Source of the DNA: Pseudomonadota bacterium | GTDB lineage: Bacteria; Desulfobacterota; Desulfobacteria; Desulfobacterales; Desulfobacteraceae | Length of the DNA: 14,383 bases | Direction of reading: 5' to 3' | Assembly: GCA_018816605.1 (NCBI GenBank) | Contig: JAHIVS010000707.1 | Coordinates: forward strand, 1-14,383 | Shown here: one piece after another, positions 1-7,479 of the stretch | How the letters are laid out: each line of letters opens with the position of its first letter | Position numbering within the stretch: position 1 is the stretch's first letter | Program-made: the position numbers and the translations under genes | The notes under the pieces: generated by a model | Told to the model about the DNA's origin: nothing | What the model saw: only the letters and a program-made list of their open reading frames with translations | Database searches by the model: none

Positions 1-1
1 A

Positions 2-1312
2 AACAGAGAAGAAAAAGCATACGACCTTATCATAAACATTCCCCCCGGAATGACAAAGACTATCATATGTAGCATAGTATTTCCAGTATGGTGCTGGACT
101 AAATGGCATTGGATGAGGTTCATTACAGGTTCCTATTCCTCTAGCCTTAGTTTACAGTCTGCTGAGTATAGTAGAGACTTAATACGGTCCGACAGGTTTA
201 AGAAAGTGTACCCGGACCTAGACATCAAGGAAGACAAGGATAGTAAAGGGAATTACCAGGTGATAAAAAAAGTTTGGAGACACGCGATGAACAAGCTGCC
301 TGCCAATATAAATGGAGGAAACAGGTATAGTACATCCGTAGGAGGAACCTTAACAGGATTCCATGGAGACATCAATATCTGGGACGACCCTTTGAATCCT
401 AAGCAGGCAGTATCTGATAAAGAAAGGGAAACAGCAAACAATTGGGTGGACCTTACATTGAGTACCCGAAAGACTGACAAAAGAATATCAGTTACCATTG
501 GTATTATGCAAAGACTCCACCAGGATGACCCTTCCGGGCATATCTTAGCAAAGAAGAAAGCAAAAGTTAGGCATATATGTCTTCCGGGAGAAATTCGCAA
601 TTACGAGGACAAAGTACAGCCTCCTGAAATGGTAAAGTATTACAAGGACGGCCTTTTGGACCCCAACAGAATGAATTGGGCAGTATTAGAGGAATTAGAA
701 GCGGATTTAGGACAGTATGGTTATGCAGGACAAGTAGGACAGAATCCAACACCTCCTGGCGGTGGTATGTTTAAGGTAGACCACTTTCAAATGCTTCGTA
801 CAATACTCAATCCTGTAAACTATGTTCAGACGGTTAGATATTGGGACAAGGCTGGTACTGCCGGAGGAGGTGCGTATACCACAGGTACCAAAATATCTCG
901 TTTAAATACAAACAAAATAGTAATTGAGGATGTAAAGCGAGGACAGTGGTCGAGTGAGGAAAGAGAACGGATAATAAAAGAAACTGCAGAGATAGATGGT
1001 CGGAATGTTACTGTTATAGTTGAGCAGGAGCCTGGGAGTGGAGGAAAAGAAAGTGCGGAAAATACAATAAGGAATCTAGCAGGATATGTAGTATTGGCAG
1101 ATAGACCTACCGGAGACAAGGTGTTTAGGGCCGACCCTCTATCAGTACAAGTGAACAACGGCAATGTTTTACTGATGCAAGGGGAATGGAACCACGATTT
1201 GATAGAAGAATTCAGATATTTTCCATTTGGTACCTACAAAGATATAGTGGATAGTTGTGCCGCAGGATTCAATTATTTGATGAACAAAAGAATGGTGAAA
1301 CGAATTACATAG
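2..1312 (+). CDS. terL: Phage terminase large subunit, 5'-partial
   Basis: ATPase-nuclease motor that packages DNA into the prohead through the portal. The reading frame is open from base 2, and the codons before the first ATG (position 50) encode the start of a Walker A loop (INIPPGMTKT, about 35-61), so that ATG is internal and the gene begins outside the window. The Walker B-like segment GDINIWDDP has its acidic pair at 383-388, followed by the motor-coupling segment IMQRLHQDDPSGHIL. The C-terminal RNase H-like nuclease shows RYWDKAGT (Asp at 845-847), VIVEQEPGSGG (near 1013-1045) and a final acidic motif YKDIVDSCAAGF (Asp at 1241 and 1250). This is the usual TerL order: ATPase, then nuclease. 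It ends in TAG five bases before the next ATG. A small terminase gene would be expected upstream but is not visible. The family call is firm. Confidence 0.95.
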   Translation, partial: NREEKAYDLIINIPPGMTKTIICSIVFPVWCWTKWHWMRFITGSYSSSLSLQSAEYSRDLIRSDRFKKVYPDLDIKEDKDSKGNYQVIKKVWRHAMNKLPANINGGNRYSTSVGGTLTGFHGDINIWDDPLNPKQAVSDKERETANNWVDLTLSTRKTDKRISVTIGIMQRLHQDDPSGHILAKKKAKVRHICLPGEIRNYEDKVQPPEMVKYYKDGLLDPNRMNWAVLEELEADLGQYGYAGQVGQNPTPPGGGMFKVDHFQMLRTILNPVNYVQTVRYWDKAGTAGGGAYTTGTKISRLNTNKIVIEDVKRGQWSSEERERIIKETAEIDGRNVTVIVEQEPGSGGKESAENTIRNLAGYVVLADRPTGDKVFRADPLSVQVNNGNVLLMQGEWNHDLIEEFRYFPFGTYKDIVDSCAAGFNYLMNKRMVKRIT

Positions 1313-1317
1313 AAGCC

Positions 1318-1521
1318 ATGGAAGCAATAGAAGTAAAAATAGTAAAAGCTATTCCATATCAATTGTGCCCAAAGTGCAATGGGGATGGGGAAGTATTTGT
1401 TCAGAAATACTTTGGAGAAAATACAGGCGGTTCTATTAAAGCTGGGTTGGTTCCCTGTAATGTATGTTTTGGAGCAAAAGTAATACCTATGTTTGTTTTA
1501 GATAAAGAAATACAAGAATAA
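1318..1521 (+). CDS. Small zinc-ribbon-like protein (67 aa)
   Basis: Small protein with two cysteine pairs, CPKC (residues 17-20) and CNVC (47-50). The first is followed by NGDGE, giving a CxxCxGxG-like pattern as in DnaJ-type zinc-binding segments. It probably binds one zinc ion; the function is unknown. I chose the ATG at 1318, five bases after the terminase stop. A TTG at 1255 would extend the protein 21 residues back into the terminase gene, but those residues look like an accidental read-through of another frame. The ribosome binding site is weak (AGAAG just upstream), so translation may depend on coupling to terL. The stop TAA abuts the portal ATG with no gap. Small zinc proteins are common at terminase-portal junctions, but I cannot assign this one to a named family. 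Confidence 0.75.
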   Translation: MEAIEVKIVKAIPYQLCPKCNGDGEVFVQKYFGENTGGSIKAGLVPCNVCFGAKVIPMFVLDKEIQE

Positions 1522-3384
1522 ATGGAAAGAACGAAAACATCTTCCAGTATAGAGGCTTTGGAGAAAAGATTACTTGTCTTATCAACCATAGCCAACCGGG
1601 CTGGTTTGGCATCCCGCTTAAATCAGCAAAGTTTTGACGGAGATAGACATATATACGAAGCATTAGGTTATCCATTGGAATTAACCTTTGATGATTATTT
1701 TGTTAGATACGACCGGCAAGACATTGCAAAAGCTCTTATAGATAGACCGGTCAAGGCTACTTGGCAAGGACCTTTAGATGTTGTAGAGGCAGACGATGAC
1801 ATGGAAACTCCTTTGGAGAAGGCATGGAGTCTTTTACAAAAGAATCTTAAATTGAAATCCGTTTTTTCTCGTTTAGATAAGCTTACTGGAATAGGCCAAT
1901 ACGGAGTACTGTTGTTTGGAATGTCTGATGTAAAAACGGAAGAGGAATGGAAGAATCCTCTTTCTGTAGGCGCAAAACTAATGTATTTGAAGCCTTTGAG
2001 TGAAAAATCTGCGCAAATAGAAAGTTATGTTAGTGACACTACCAATAAAAGATACGGGCTTCCTTTTATGTACCGGTTAGAAGTAGAGGAATCTGATAAA
2101 GGAGCAACTAAATCCATCCAAGTGCATTATTCAAGGGTTCTTCATATAGTAGAAGACATGTTGGAGAACGAAGTAATAGGTACCCCGAGGTTGAAAAACG
2201 TATTCAATCGCTTGATGGATTTAGAAAAGATAGTAGGTGGGGATGCCGAAATGTTTTGGAAAGGGGCTCGTCCGGGGTACGTAGGTAAAGTAGACAAGGA
2301 TTACAATATCGATACTGTAGGAGAAGAGGAGTTACGTAATCAAATAGATGAATACGAGCACAACCTACGCCGGATGTTAGTCAATCAAGGAGTTTCTTTT
2401 GAGTCTTTGGCACAACAGGTAGCAGACCCCTTAAACCACGTAGATATTCAAATACAAATGATATCCGCAGCAACTGGAATTCCTAAAAGAATTTTGATAG
2501 GGAGTGAAAGAGGAGAATTATCCAGTTCTCAAGATTCAGACGAGTGGAAAACATATATACAATCAAGAAGAGAGGAATACGCAGAATTGACCATCATCAG
2601 GCCTTTTGTAGATAAATGCGTCGAAATGAAAGTGCTTCCGGCACCTAAAGAAGAGTATTCAATCAAATGGGCTGATTTATTTGCGATGTCAGAAAAAGAA
2701 AGGGTGGATATTGGTAAAACTCGTACAGAGGCGTTGAAAGCGTATGCCGATTCTCCTATGGCGGAAGCCACTATTCCACCGGCTGCGTTCCTTGAATACT
2801 TTGTAGGATTGACTCCTGACCAGATAAGTATCATTGAAGAGATGAGAGAGCAAGCTATTTTAGAAGAGCCTAGAATAGAACCGGAAGAAGAGGAAGAAAT
2901 AGAACCGGAAGAAGAGGATTTATTAGAAGTTGCTTCTATGGTTGAAGTGTTAGGAGGTAAAGGTAGTGGAATAAAAGGACATAGGACTATTCGTCCTGGG
3001 GGAGGTGGTGCTGGAAGAGGCCCGGAAGGGTGGGAGCAATCTTCTATTAATATAGGAGGAAAAACTATGCCTTATTACAAGAATCCCAATTATGTAGGGC
3101 CAGAAGGAGGTGGAGTTACTTATTTTCATGAAACTAATGCAAAGAATATTGCTTCTATAGGAAAAAAAGGATTGGATGCTGAGATATCTGGAAGCGTTTG
3201 GGCAAATACATCTGCAATATATACTGCTGGGGTAAAAGAAGGATTTAAAGCAGGGGATGTTTTTGTATTCAATGTTCCGAAAAGCTGGAAGAATGACGGA
3301 ATAGTAGAGATAAGTAAGCAAGGGGTTCAGATTTTTGATTCTGTCCCTTCTACTTGGATAAAAGGGATGATAGACGATAATTAG
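1522..3384 (+). CDS. Portal protein (DUF1073-type) with C-terminal ART-like extension
   Basis: Dodecameric ring protein at the packaging vertex. Residues about 1-440 read like the DUF1073/Phage_portal_3 family: an N-terminal segment with a YDRQDIAKALIDRP motif, SRVLHIVEDM in the middle, and AATGIPKRILIGSERGELSSSQD near residues 315-335, a typical portal stem/wing signature. Next come a glutamate-rich stretch (about 450-472), a glycine-rich linker starting GGKGSGIKGHR at residue 478, and a separate domain (about 510-620). That domain has YFHET (534-538), NIASIGKKGLDAE, a VWANTS strand, GDVFVFNVP and a final VPSTWIKGM. This order of H-x-T, 'I..GL' helix and closing 'P..WIK' resembles small ADP-ribosyltransferase-like (H-Y-E/KptA-PARP type) folds; the function is inferred. 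The start codon directly follows the previous stop. Portal call firm, C-terminal domain tentative. Confidence 0.88.
   Translation: MERTKTSSSIEALEKRLLVLSTIANRAGLASRLNQQSFDGDRHIYEALGYPLELTFDDYFVRYDRQDIAKALIDRPVKATWQGPLDVVEADDDMETPLEKAWSLLQKNLKLKSVFSRLDKLTGIGQYGVLLFGMSDVKTEEEWKNPLSVGAKLMYLKPLSEKSAQIESYVSDTTNKRYGLPFMYRLEVEESDKGATKSIQVHYSRVLHIVEDMLENEVIGTPRLKNVFNRLMDLEKIVGGDAEMFWKGARPGYVGKVDKDYNIDTVGEEELRNQIDEYEHNLRRMLVNQGVSFESLAQQVADPLNHVDIQIQMISAATGIPKRILIGSERGELSSSQDSDEWKTYIQSRREEYAELTIIRPFVDKCVEMKVLPAPKEEYSIKWADLFAMSEKERVDIGKTRTEALKAYADSPMAEATIPPAAFLEYFVGLTPDQISIIEEMREQAILEEPRIEPEEEEEIEPEEEDLLEVASMVEVLGGKGSGIKGHRTIRPGGGGAGRGPEGWEQSSINIGGKTMPYYKNPNYVGPEGGGVTYFHETNAKNIASIGKKGLDAEISGSVWANTSAIYTAGVKEGFKAGDVFVFNVPKSWKNDGIVEISKQGVQIFDSVPSTWIKGMIDDN
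2875..2918 (+). repeat. Tandem 24-base repeat coding for an acidic tract
   Basis: The 20-mer ATAGAACCGGAAGAAGAGGA occurs at 2875-2894 and again at 2899-2918, a 24-base period in frame with the portal gene. It encodes two copies of IEPEEE(E) between the portal core and the glycine-rich linker. It probably reflects local duplication in a disordered acidic tether. Confidence 0.85.
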
Positions 3385-3391
3385 AAAGAAG

Positions 3392-5287
3392 ATGTGTGAA
3401 GTTTGTCAAGACATAGTAGTTAGCACAAAGAAGTTGGTAGTAAATGCAAATGCATACGACCCTACTAGGACTTTGTCGATACGGAATGCCTTTGTACAAG
3501 CTCTCAACAAAAGATTCAATCAACTAAAAGGAGACATCATCCAAGCTGTATTGACCGACGATGTATTTGATTTACAGAAGCCTATAACTACATACCAGAC
3601 ATTAAGTACTTATGCTTCCCCCGGTCCTAAAGCATTCCAGTTTGCTTCCAGTGCAGAAAAAGTCAATTTGTTTAGCAAGTGGTTGCAAGGAAGAGTAGAT
3701 GCTGGTATATTACAAACCAGTACACAACAACAAGTAGGTAAAGCAATCGAAAGTTCTTGGGCAAACATCTATATAGAGGATTCTTACAAGAAAGGAGTTA
3801 TCCGGGCAAGATATGAATTGCAGAAAAGAGGATTCGGAGTTCCGGGTATGGATGCCACAGGAGGAATTGGAATGTCGATGGCTACTCCTTTACATGCTGA
3901 CCGATTAGGATTGTTATACAGTAGAGCTTATAGCGAATTAAAAGGAATCACTACCGCAATGGATACTCAAATCAGTAGAATTCTTTCTCAAGGAATAGCT
4001 GATGGGGATAATCCGCGTTTGCTGGCTCGAAAGCTCGTCTCTGCAATAGATGGAAGCGGAGCTGGTACCTTAGGTATCACCGACACTTTAGGACGGTTTA
4101 TACCGGCTAAACGGCGGGCGGAAATAATGGCAAGAACTGAGATAATAAGAGCACACCACAAAGCAACTATCCAAGAATATAGAAACTGGGGAGTCGAAGG
4201 AGTAGATGTGCAAGCTGAATTCAGGACTGCCGGAGACGATAGGGTTTGTAGTCAATGTGCAAGTTTGCAAGGAACTATATGGACTTTGGATGAGATAGAG
4301 AACAAAATTCCGGTTCACCCACAATGTCGATGTTTTACAATTCCTATACTGCCAGGAGAGGAAGCAGAAGAAAAAACAGAACTACAGCAACAAATAGAAG
4401 CTGACCCGGTAGCTAGTCAATTCTATTCAGAAAAAGAAGCTGCTGAGTATTTGAAATTAAGGAAAGAATATGATGCGGTATTTGCAGAGATGCCGGATGA
4501 TTTGAAAGAAATTATTCGTAAACTTTCTAATGAACCAGGGTCTAGGATATGGGATGACCCTATTTCAAATAAACTTAAACTTTGGGTTCAAGAAAATTAT
4601 AAAGGAGAGTTTTTTCTTATAGATGATGCGGCTTACGAGTGGATGTCCTCAACCCAGAAGTTAAACCCGCAAGTTTTCAAAGCTGTTGCCCGTTCGGTAG
4701 AAAAAGGACTTCCTGAAATGGTGTTCAAAGTAGGAACCGCTCAAGAAGAAGAAGTTTTGCGATATATTGCAGAAAAAGGCCTCGATAAGTTGAAAAACAA
4801 TTATACCCATTGGAGAGCATTTAATCAAAGTATGATGAATACTTTATATGATAAACAATCTATGGAATTGTTTAGAGGTATGGGGGGCAACGCTGGGGGA
4901 AAAGTAGTAAATGATATTTTGAATGCTTATAAAAAACATGGGGAGAATGCATTACAAAGAAATCATCTAATTACAGATAAAGCGCTTGTAGGGTATGCGG
5001 ATAATTTTATTAGTGCGGATGATTTTTCTAAGGCGTTTGTTAAAGAGCTTTATGAAGATATGACTTCTGCTAAATTAATAATGCGCTCTAAAGTTCCTTT
5101 GTCGGATATAATTACTCCAAAAGAATTTTGGTCAGGAATATTTCGTACTGGGATGGCAGGGGAGACGGAATATGTGGTTAAAGGGTATGTAGGTAAAAAA
5201 TATAAGTTAAGTAGTTTATATGTAGAGATAGTATTGAAAGATGGCAGGACTTTACTTTTTGATTACGGAAAATTGACAATTCGATGA
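3392..5287 (+). CDS. MuF-type head morphogenesis protein fused to an ART-like effector domain
   Basis: Minor head protein of the SPP1 gp7/Mu gpF family, which sits at the portal vertex and can be ejected with DNA. The MuF domain spans roughly residues 130-318. It contains ARTEIIRAHH (247-256), FRTAGDDRVCSQCASLQG with Cys286/Cys289, and VHPQCRC with His309, Cys312 and Cys314, the family's metal-binding pattern. About 310 residues follow that a plain MuF protein lacks. They include LFRGM (Arg495), a segment GYADNFISADDFSKAF (534-549) and AGETEYVVKG with Glu591 and Glu593. This resembles the R-S-ExE class of ADP-ribosyltransferases, known from MuF polymorphic toxins. The usual Ser-Thr-Ser turn reads GYADN here, so a key residue may be missing. 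The start lies seven bases after the portal stop, behind AAAGAAG. The end overlaps the next gene by ATGA. MuF call firm; ART activity is inferred. Confidence 0.9.
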   Translation: MCEVCQDIVVSTKKLVVNANAYDPTRTLSIRNAFVQALNKRFNQLKGDIIQAVLTDDVFDLQKPITTYQTLSTYASPGPKAFQFASSAEKVNLFSKWLQGRVDAGILQTSTQQQVGKAIESSWANIYIEDSYKKGVIRARYELQKRGFGVPGMDATGGIGMSMATPLHADRLGLLYSRAYSELKGITTAMDTQISRILSQGIADGDNPRLLARKLVSAIDGSGAGTLGITDTLGRFIPAKRRAEIMARTEIIRAHHKATIQEYRNWGVEGVDVQAEFRTAGDDRVCSQCASLQGTIWTLDEIENKIPVHPQCRCFTIPILPGEEAEEKTELQQQIEADPVASQFYSEKEAAEYLKLRKEYDAVFAEMPDDLKEIIRKLSNEPGSRIWDDPISNKLKLWVQENYKGEFFLIDDAAYEWMSSTQKLNPQVFKAVARSVEKGLPEMVFKVGTAQEEEVLRYIAEKGLDKLKNNYTHWRAFNQSMMNTLYDKQSMELFRGMGGNAGGKVVNDILNAYKKHGENALQRNHLITDKALVGYADNFISADDFSKAFVKELYEDMTSAKLIMRSKVPLSDIITPKEFWSGIFRTGMAGETEYVVKGYVGKKYKLSSLYVEIVLKDGRTLLFDYGKLTIR

Positions 5288-5490
5288 AAAAGAAAATAAA
5301 AATAGAAAGAATACCAATTGAACCAGTCACCATAGTTAATGGTGAACCGGTATACAACATGGCTGCGGATGGAATTTCCGGAGATGGATTTCGTTACGCT
5401 CGATTAATGAGAGAAGGTAAAGTAAAAGAAGCTGAAGCCATGGGGGAAGAAAGGTATTACAAAGTAAAAGTAAACGGTAAATTTTTGTAA
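5284..5490 (+). CDS. Small coupled protein of unknown function (68 aa)
   Basis: I do not recognise this protein. It begins at an ATG overlapping the MuF stop (ATGA, 5284-5287) and its TAA overlaps the protease start (TAATG, 5488-5492), so it is translationally coupled on both sides. The sequence starts with a lysine-rich MKKKIKIERI, then a conserved-looking GDGFRYARLMREGKVKEAEAMG helix-rich centre and a short basic KVKVNGKFL tail. There is no signal peptide, membrane segment or cysteine. Its place directly behind a putative effector domain is where an immunity protein would lie in a polymorphic toxin system. It could equally be a small head-assembly factor. No function is assigned. Confidence 0.75.
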   Translation: MKKKIKIERIPIEPVTIVNGEPVYNMAADGISGDGFRYARLMREGKVKEAEAMGEERYYKVKVNGKFL

Positions 5491-6992
5491 TGATGAAAAC
5501 AAAAGACATACATGTATATTTCCTCCAGATGCCAACCTACGAAAAAAGGGTTGAGACATTTGAAGGAAAGGAATACATAGTAGTCCCGGTGGTGATGATG
5601 GTGGAAGGAGTTCATAGAGGTTCCAAAGGGGCTTTATTCCATAGCAAAGAAGAATTAGGAAAGATTCCAGATGCCTGGAACGGGCGTCCTGTAGTTATAA
5701 ATCATCCAACGGACACGAACGGAACCTATATATCAGCTAATTCTCCTCAAGTATTGGAGCAGAATGCAGTTGGGTATGTGTTTAACACCCATATGAAAGC
5801 AAAGAAATTAGTAGCGGAGGCTTGGTTGGATTCTCTAAAATTGCAAGCAGTATCTCCATTGGCATACGAGGCTATCAATACTTCCACAATCATTGAAGTG
5901 AGTATTGGAGCATTTACGGAAGCCACAGAAGAGACAGGAACTTGGGAAGGGGAAGAATACAATGCTATTGCTTACAACCTGAAACCAGACCATTTAGCTT
6001 TACTCCCTGCTGGGGAAGGAGCTTGCTCTGTAGCTGATGGTTGTGGAATAAGAGTAAACGAAAAGAAAGGAGAAAATAATGAAATGAAGAAAGCGATTGT
6101 AATCAATGGAGAAAATTTCAATATCTCTCCGGAAGACTTAGAGGTGTTGAACAAACAAGGAATAAATATTTCCAGATTAGTAGTGGATGAGAGTCTAACT
6201 AAATTAGTGGATAGATTGTATTCTGCTATAAATGCAATGGATACCGAAGAGGTTAGTTGCTATGTAGTAGAATTATTTGAAGATACTGTAATATATCGGA
6301 AACGCCTTCGAAAAATGGATGGCGAAGGAACCATGTGGAAGCAAGCGTATCAAGTTGCTGATGATGGCTCTATTATTTGGGTAGGTGCCCCTATGCAAGT
6401 AGTTCAGAATATTACATACCGACCTGTGCCGGTTGCTCAGGAAGATTTGAAAAGAACGAAAACAAACAAAAAGGAGATTCTAGTTATGGAAGACAACAAA
6501 TGCACTCCTTGCGTAAAGAAGAAAGTAGATGCTTTGATAGCAAATACTTCAGTTGCTTTACAAGAGGAAGATCGCGAATGGTTGGAGTCACTGGAAGAAG
6601 CCCAATTAGATAAATTGGTTCCAAAGACTCCTGCTCCTGCTGTTAATACAGTGGAGCCTAAACCGATAACTAAAGAGCAAGCTTTTGCAACACTTGGAAT
6701 TAAAAATCCAAAAGAGTTCGAAGAGCAAATGCAATTTGGTTTGAATATCTACAACGCCCAGCGTGCCAAGTTAATTGACAGCGTGGTGGCGAACACTAAA
6801 GAAGGAGTTTGGTCGAAAGAAGAATTGGGAACAATGAATTTCGAGACTCTTCAGAAATTAGCAAAATCAGTTACTGTGGACGAATCTGTAGTGGATTATT
6901 CAGTATTTGGAAGATTTACTCCTCCGAAGGTTGAGAATACCCCAACAGTTGCCCCAATGCCTTTACCAGGAGTAACTTTAAAACAATCTTAG
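5490..6992 (+). CDS. Prohead protease-scaffold fusion (DUF2213 family)
   Basis: Maturation protease that cleaves scaffold and capsid precursors, fused to a scaffold region. Residues about 1-190 match DUF2213: EGKEYIVVPVVMMVEGVH, then WNGRPVVINHP with His72, EVSIGAF with Ser138, and KPDHLALLPAGEGACS with Asp167/His168. These fit the His and Ser positions of HK97-like prohead serine proteases, an assignment I make by analogy. Residues about 199-330 form a second block (including YQVADDGSIIWVGAPMQVV). Residues about 333-500 are charged and helix-rich with KCTPCVKKKVDALIANTS and EEDREWLESLEE, then a proline-rich tail, as in scaffolds. Two internal in-frame ATGs have good Shine-Dalgarno sequences (see the entries at 6066 and 6471). 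The start was taken at 5490, which overlaps the upstream stop; the next codon is also ATG. Confidence 0.87.
   Translation: MMKTKDIHVYFLQMPTYEKRVETFEGKEYIVVPVVMMVEGVHRGSKGALFHSKEELGKIPDAWNGRPVVINHPTDTNGTYISANSPQVLEQNAVGYVFNTHMKAKKLVAEAWLDSLKLQAVSPLAYEAINTSTIIEVSIGAFTEATEETGTWEGEEYNAIAYNLKPDHLALLPAGEGACSVADGCGIRVNEKKGENNEMKKAIVINGENFNISPEDLEVLNKQGINISRLVVDESLTKLVDRLYSAINAMDTEEVSCYVVELFEDTVIYRKRLRKMDGEGTMWKQAYQVADDGSIIWVGAPMQVVQNITYRPVPVAQEDLKRTKTNKKEILVMEDNKCTPCVKKKVDALIANTSVALQEEDREWLESLEEAQLDKLVPKTPAPAVNTVEPKPITKEQAFATLGIKNPKEFEEQMQFGLNIYNAQRAKLIDSVVANTKEGVWSKEELGTMNFETLQKLAKSVTVDESVVDYSVFGRFTPPKVENTPTVAPMPLPGVTLKQS
6066..6992 (+). other. Internal in-frame start 1: possible free scaffold of 302 aa
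   Basis: A strong AAAGGAG (6066-6072) precedes two ATGs. The one at 6079, at ideal spacing, opens only a two-codon reading frame, ATG AAA TGA. Its TGA overlaps the second ATG (6084-6086) as ATGA. The second ATG is in frame with the protease gene and would give residues 199-500 alone, starting MKKAIVINGENF. It falls at the end of the protease domain, where a nested scaffold start is expected from phages such as lambda (Nu3 within C). The DNA signals are seen directly; actual use is inferred. Confidence 0.5.
6471..6992 (+). other. Internal in-frame start 2: possible shorter scaffold of 168 aa
   Basis: AAGGAG (6471-6476), nine bases before an in-frame ATG at 6486, would start a 168-aa product (MEDNKCTPCVKKK...) covering only the charged helical C-terminal block. 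The spacing and purine-rich lead are as good as those of the true gene starts nearby. The start coincides with a domain boundary: it follows a KRTKTNKKEILV linker. Translation from here is inferred. Confidence 0.45.
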
Positions 6993-7011
6993 AAAGGAGG
7001 ATTAAGTTATG
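6993..7011 (+). promoter_or_regulatory. Strong ribosome binding site of the decoration gene
   Basis: AAAGGAGG (6993-7000) begins directly after the protease stop and lies eight bases before the ATG at 7009. It is one of the strongest Shine-Dalgarno matches in the window and fits a protein needed in hundreds of copies. Confidence 0.8.
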
Positions 7012-7458
7012 GCAAATACAATTAAATTGAAAAAGTACCTCGACTTACTGGAAGAATATACCGCAACTGCTGCTGTAATTACTCCCGGAATGTTATTGGA
7101 GGTAACTAGTACAGGAGCTGTTAAGGCTCATGCAACTGCCGGTGGAAACGTTTTACCTATGTTTGCCCTTGAGGATGAACTACAAGGTAACGGCATCGCT
7201 GACAATTACGCAGCAAGTGCAAAGATTCAAGTTTGGGTTCCTCAAAGAGGAGAAGAAGTGAATGCTATTTTGGCTGCAGGACAAAATGTAAGTATCGGAG
7301 ATTTCCTAGAAAGCAACGGTGCTGGTAAATTACGAGCCCACGGGGCAGATTCTACTGGGATTTATTATCCCAATGTGATTGTAGGTATTGCAATGGCTGC
7401 AGTTGATTTATCAGGTTCAGGTGCTGTAGATACCAAAATCCGAGTTAAGATAATCTAA
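7009..7458 (+). CDS. Capsid decoration (head-stabilising) protein
   Basis: Probable capsid-surface protein that stabilises the expanded shell. It has 149 residues and is beta-rich and glycine/alanine-rich, with PGMLLEVTSTGAVKAHATAGG (about 26-46), PMFALEDELQGNG and WVPQRGEEVNAILAAGQNVSIGDFL. This pattern is typical of decoration-like proteins encoded between the protease and capsid genes in DUF1073/DUF2213-type phages. There is no cysteine, signal peptide or catalytic motif. It starts behind a strong AAAGGAGG site and ends 21 bases before the capsid ATG. The role rests on position, length and composition; the exact family is not certain. Confidence 0.72.
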   Translation: MANTIKLKKYLDLLEEYTATAAVITPGMLLEVTSTGAVKAHATAGGNVLPMFALEDELQGNGIADNYAASAKIQVWVPQRGEEVNAILAAGQNVSIGDFLESNGAGKLRAHGADSTGIYYPNVIVGIAMAAVDLSGSGAVDTKIRVKII

Positions 7459-7479
7459 AGAAAGAAAGGAGAAAAACAA

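Noticed and set aside
1255..1317. TTG-initiated extension of the zinc-ribbon-like gene into the terminase gene
   Set aside because: The 21 extra residues only re-read terminase C-terminal codons in another frame, and the ATG at 1318 gives a compact protein with normal phage spacing.
2935..3020. Possible frameshift joining the portal to an unrelated toxin gene
   Set aside because: The frame is continuous through the acidic tract, the glycine linker and the C-terminal domain, with no internal stop, so this is a true fusion in the given sequence.
2950..3321. Minus-strand open frame opposite the portal C-terminal domain, considered as a possible antitoxin
   Set aside because: Composition (Ser, Phe, Tyr, Ile-rich) is that of a reversed GGA/AGA-rich coding strand, and there is no promoter or ribosome binding site.
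6377..6613. Plus-strand 78-codon frame within the protease-scaffold gene
   Set aside because: Out-of-frame overlap in a region where the main frame is clearly coding. The cysteine/serine/arginine-rich product looks like frame-shifted noise.
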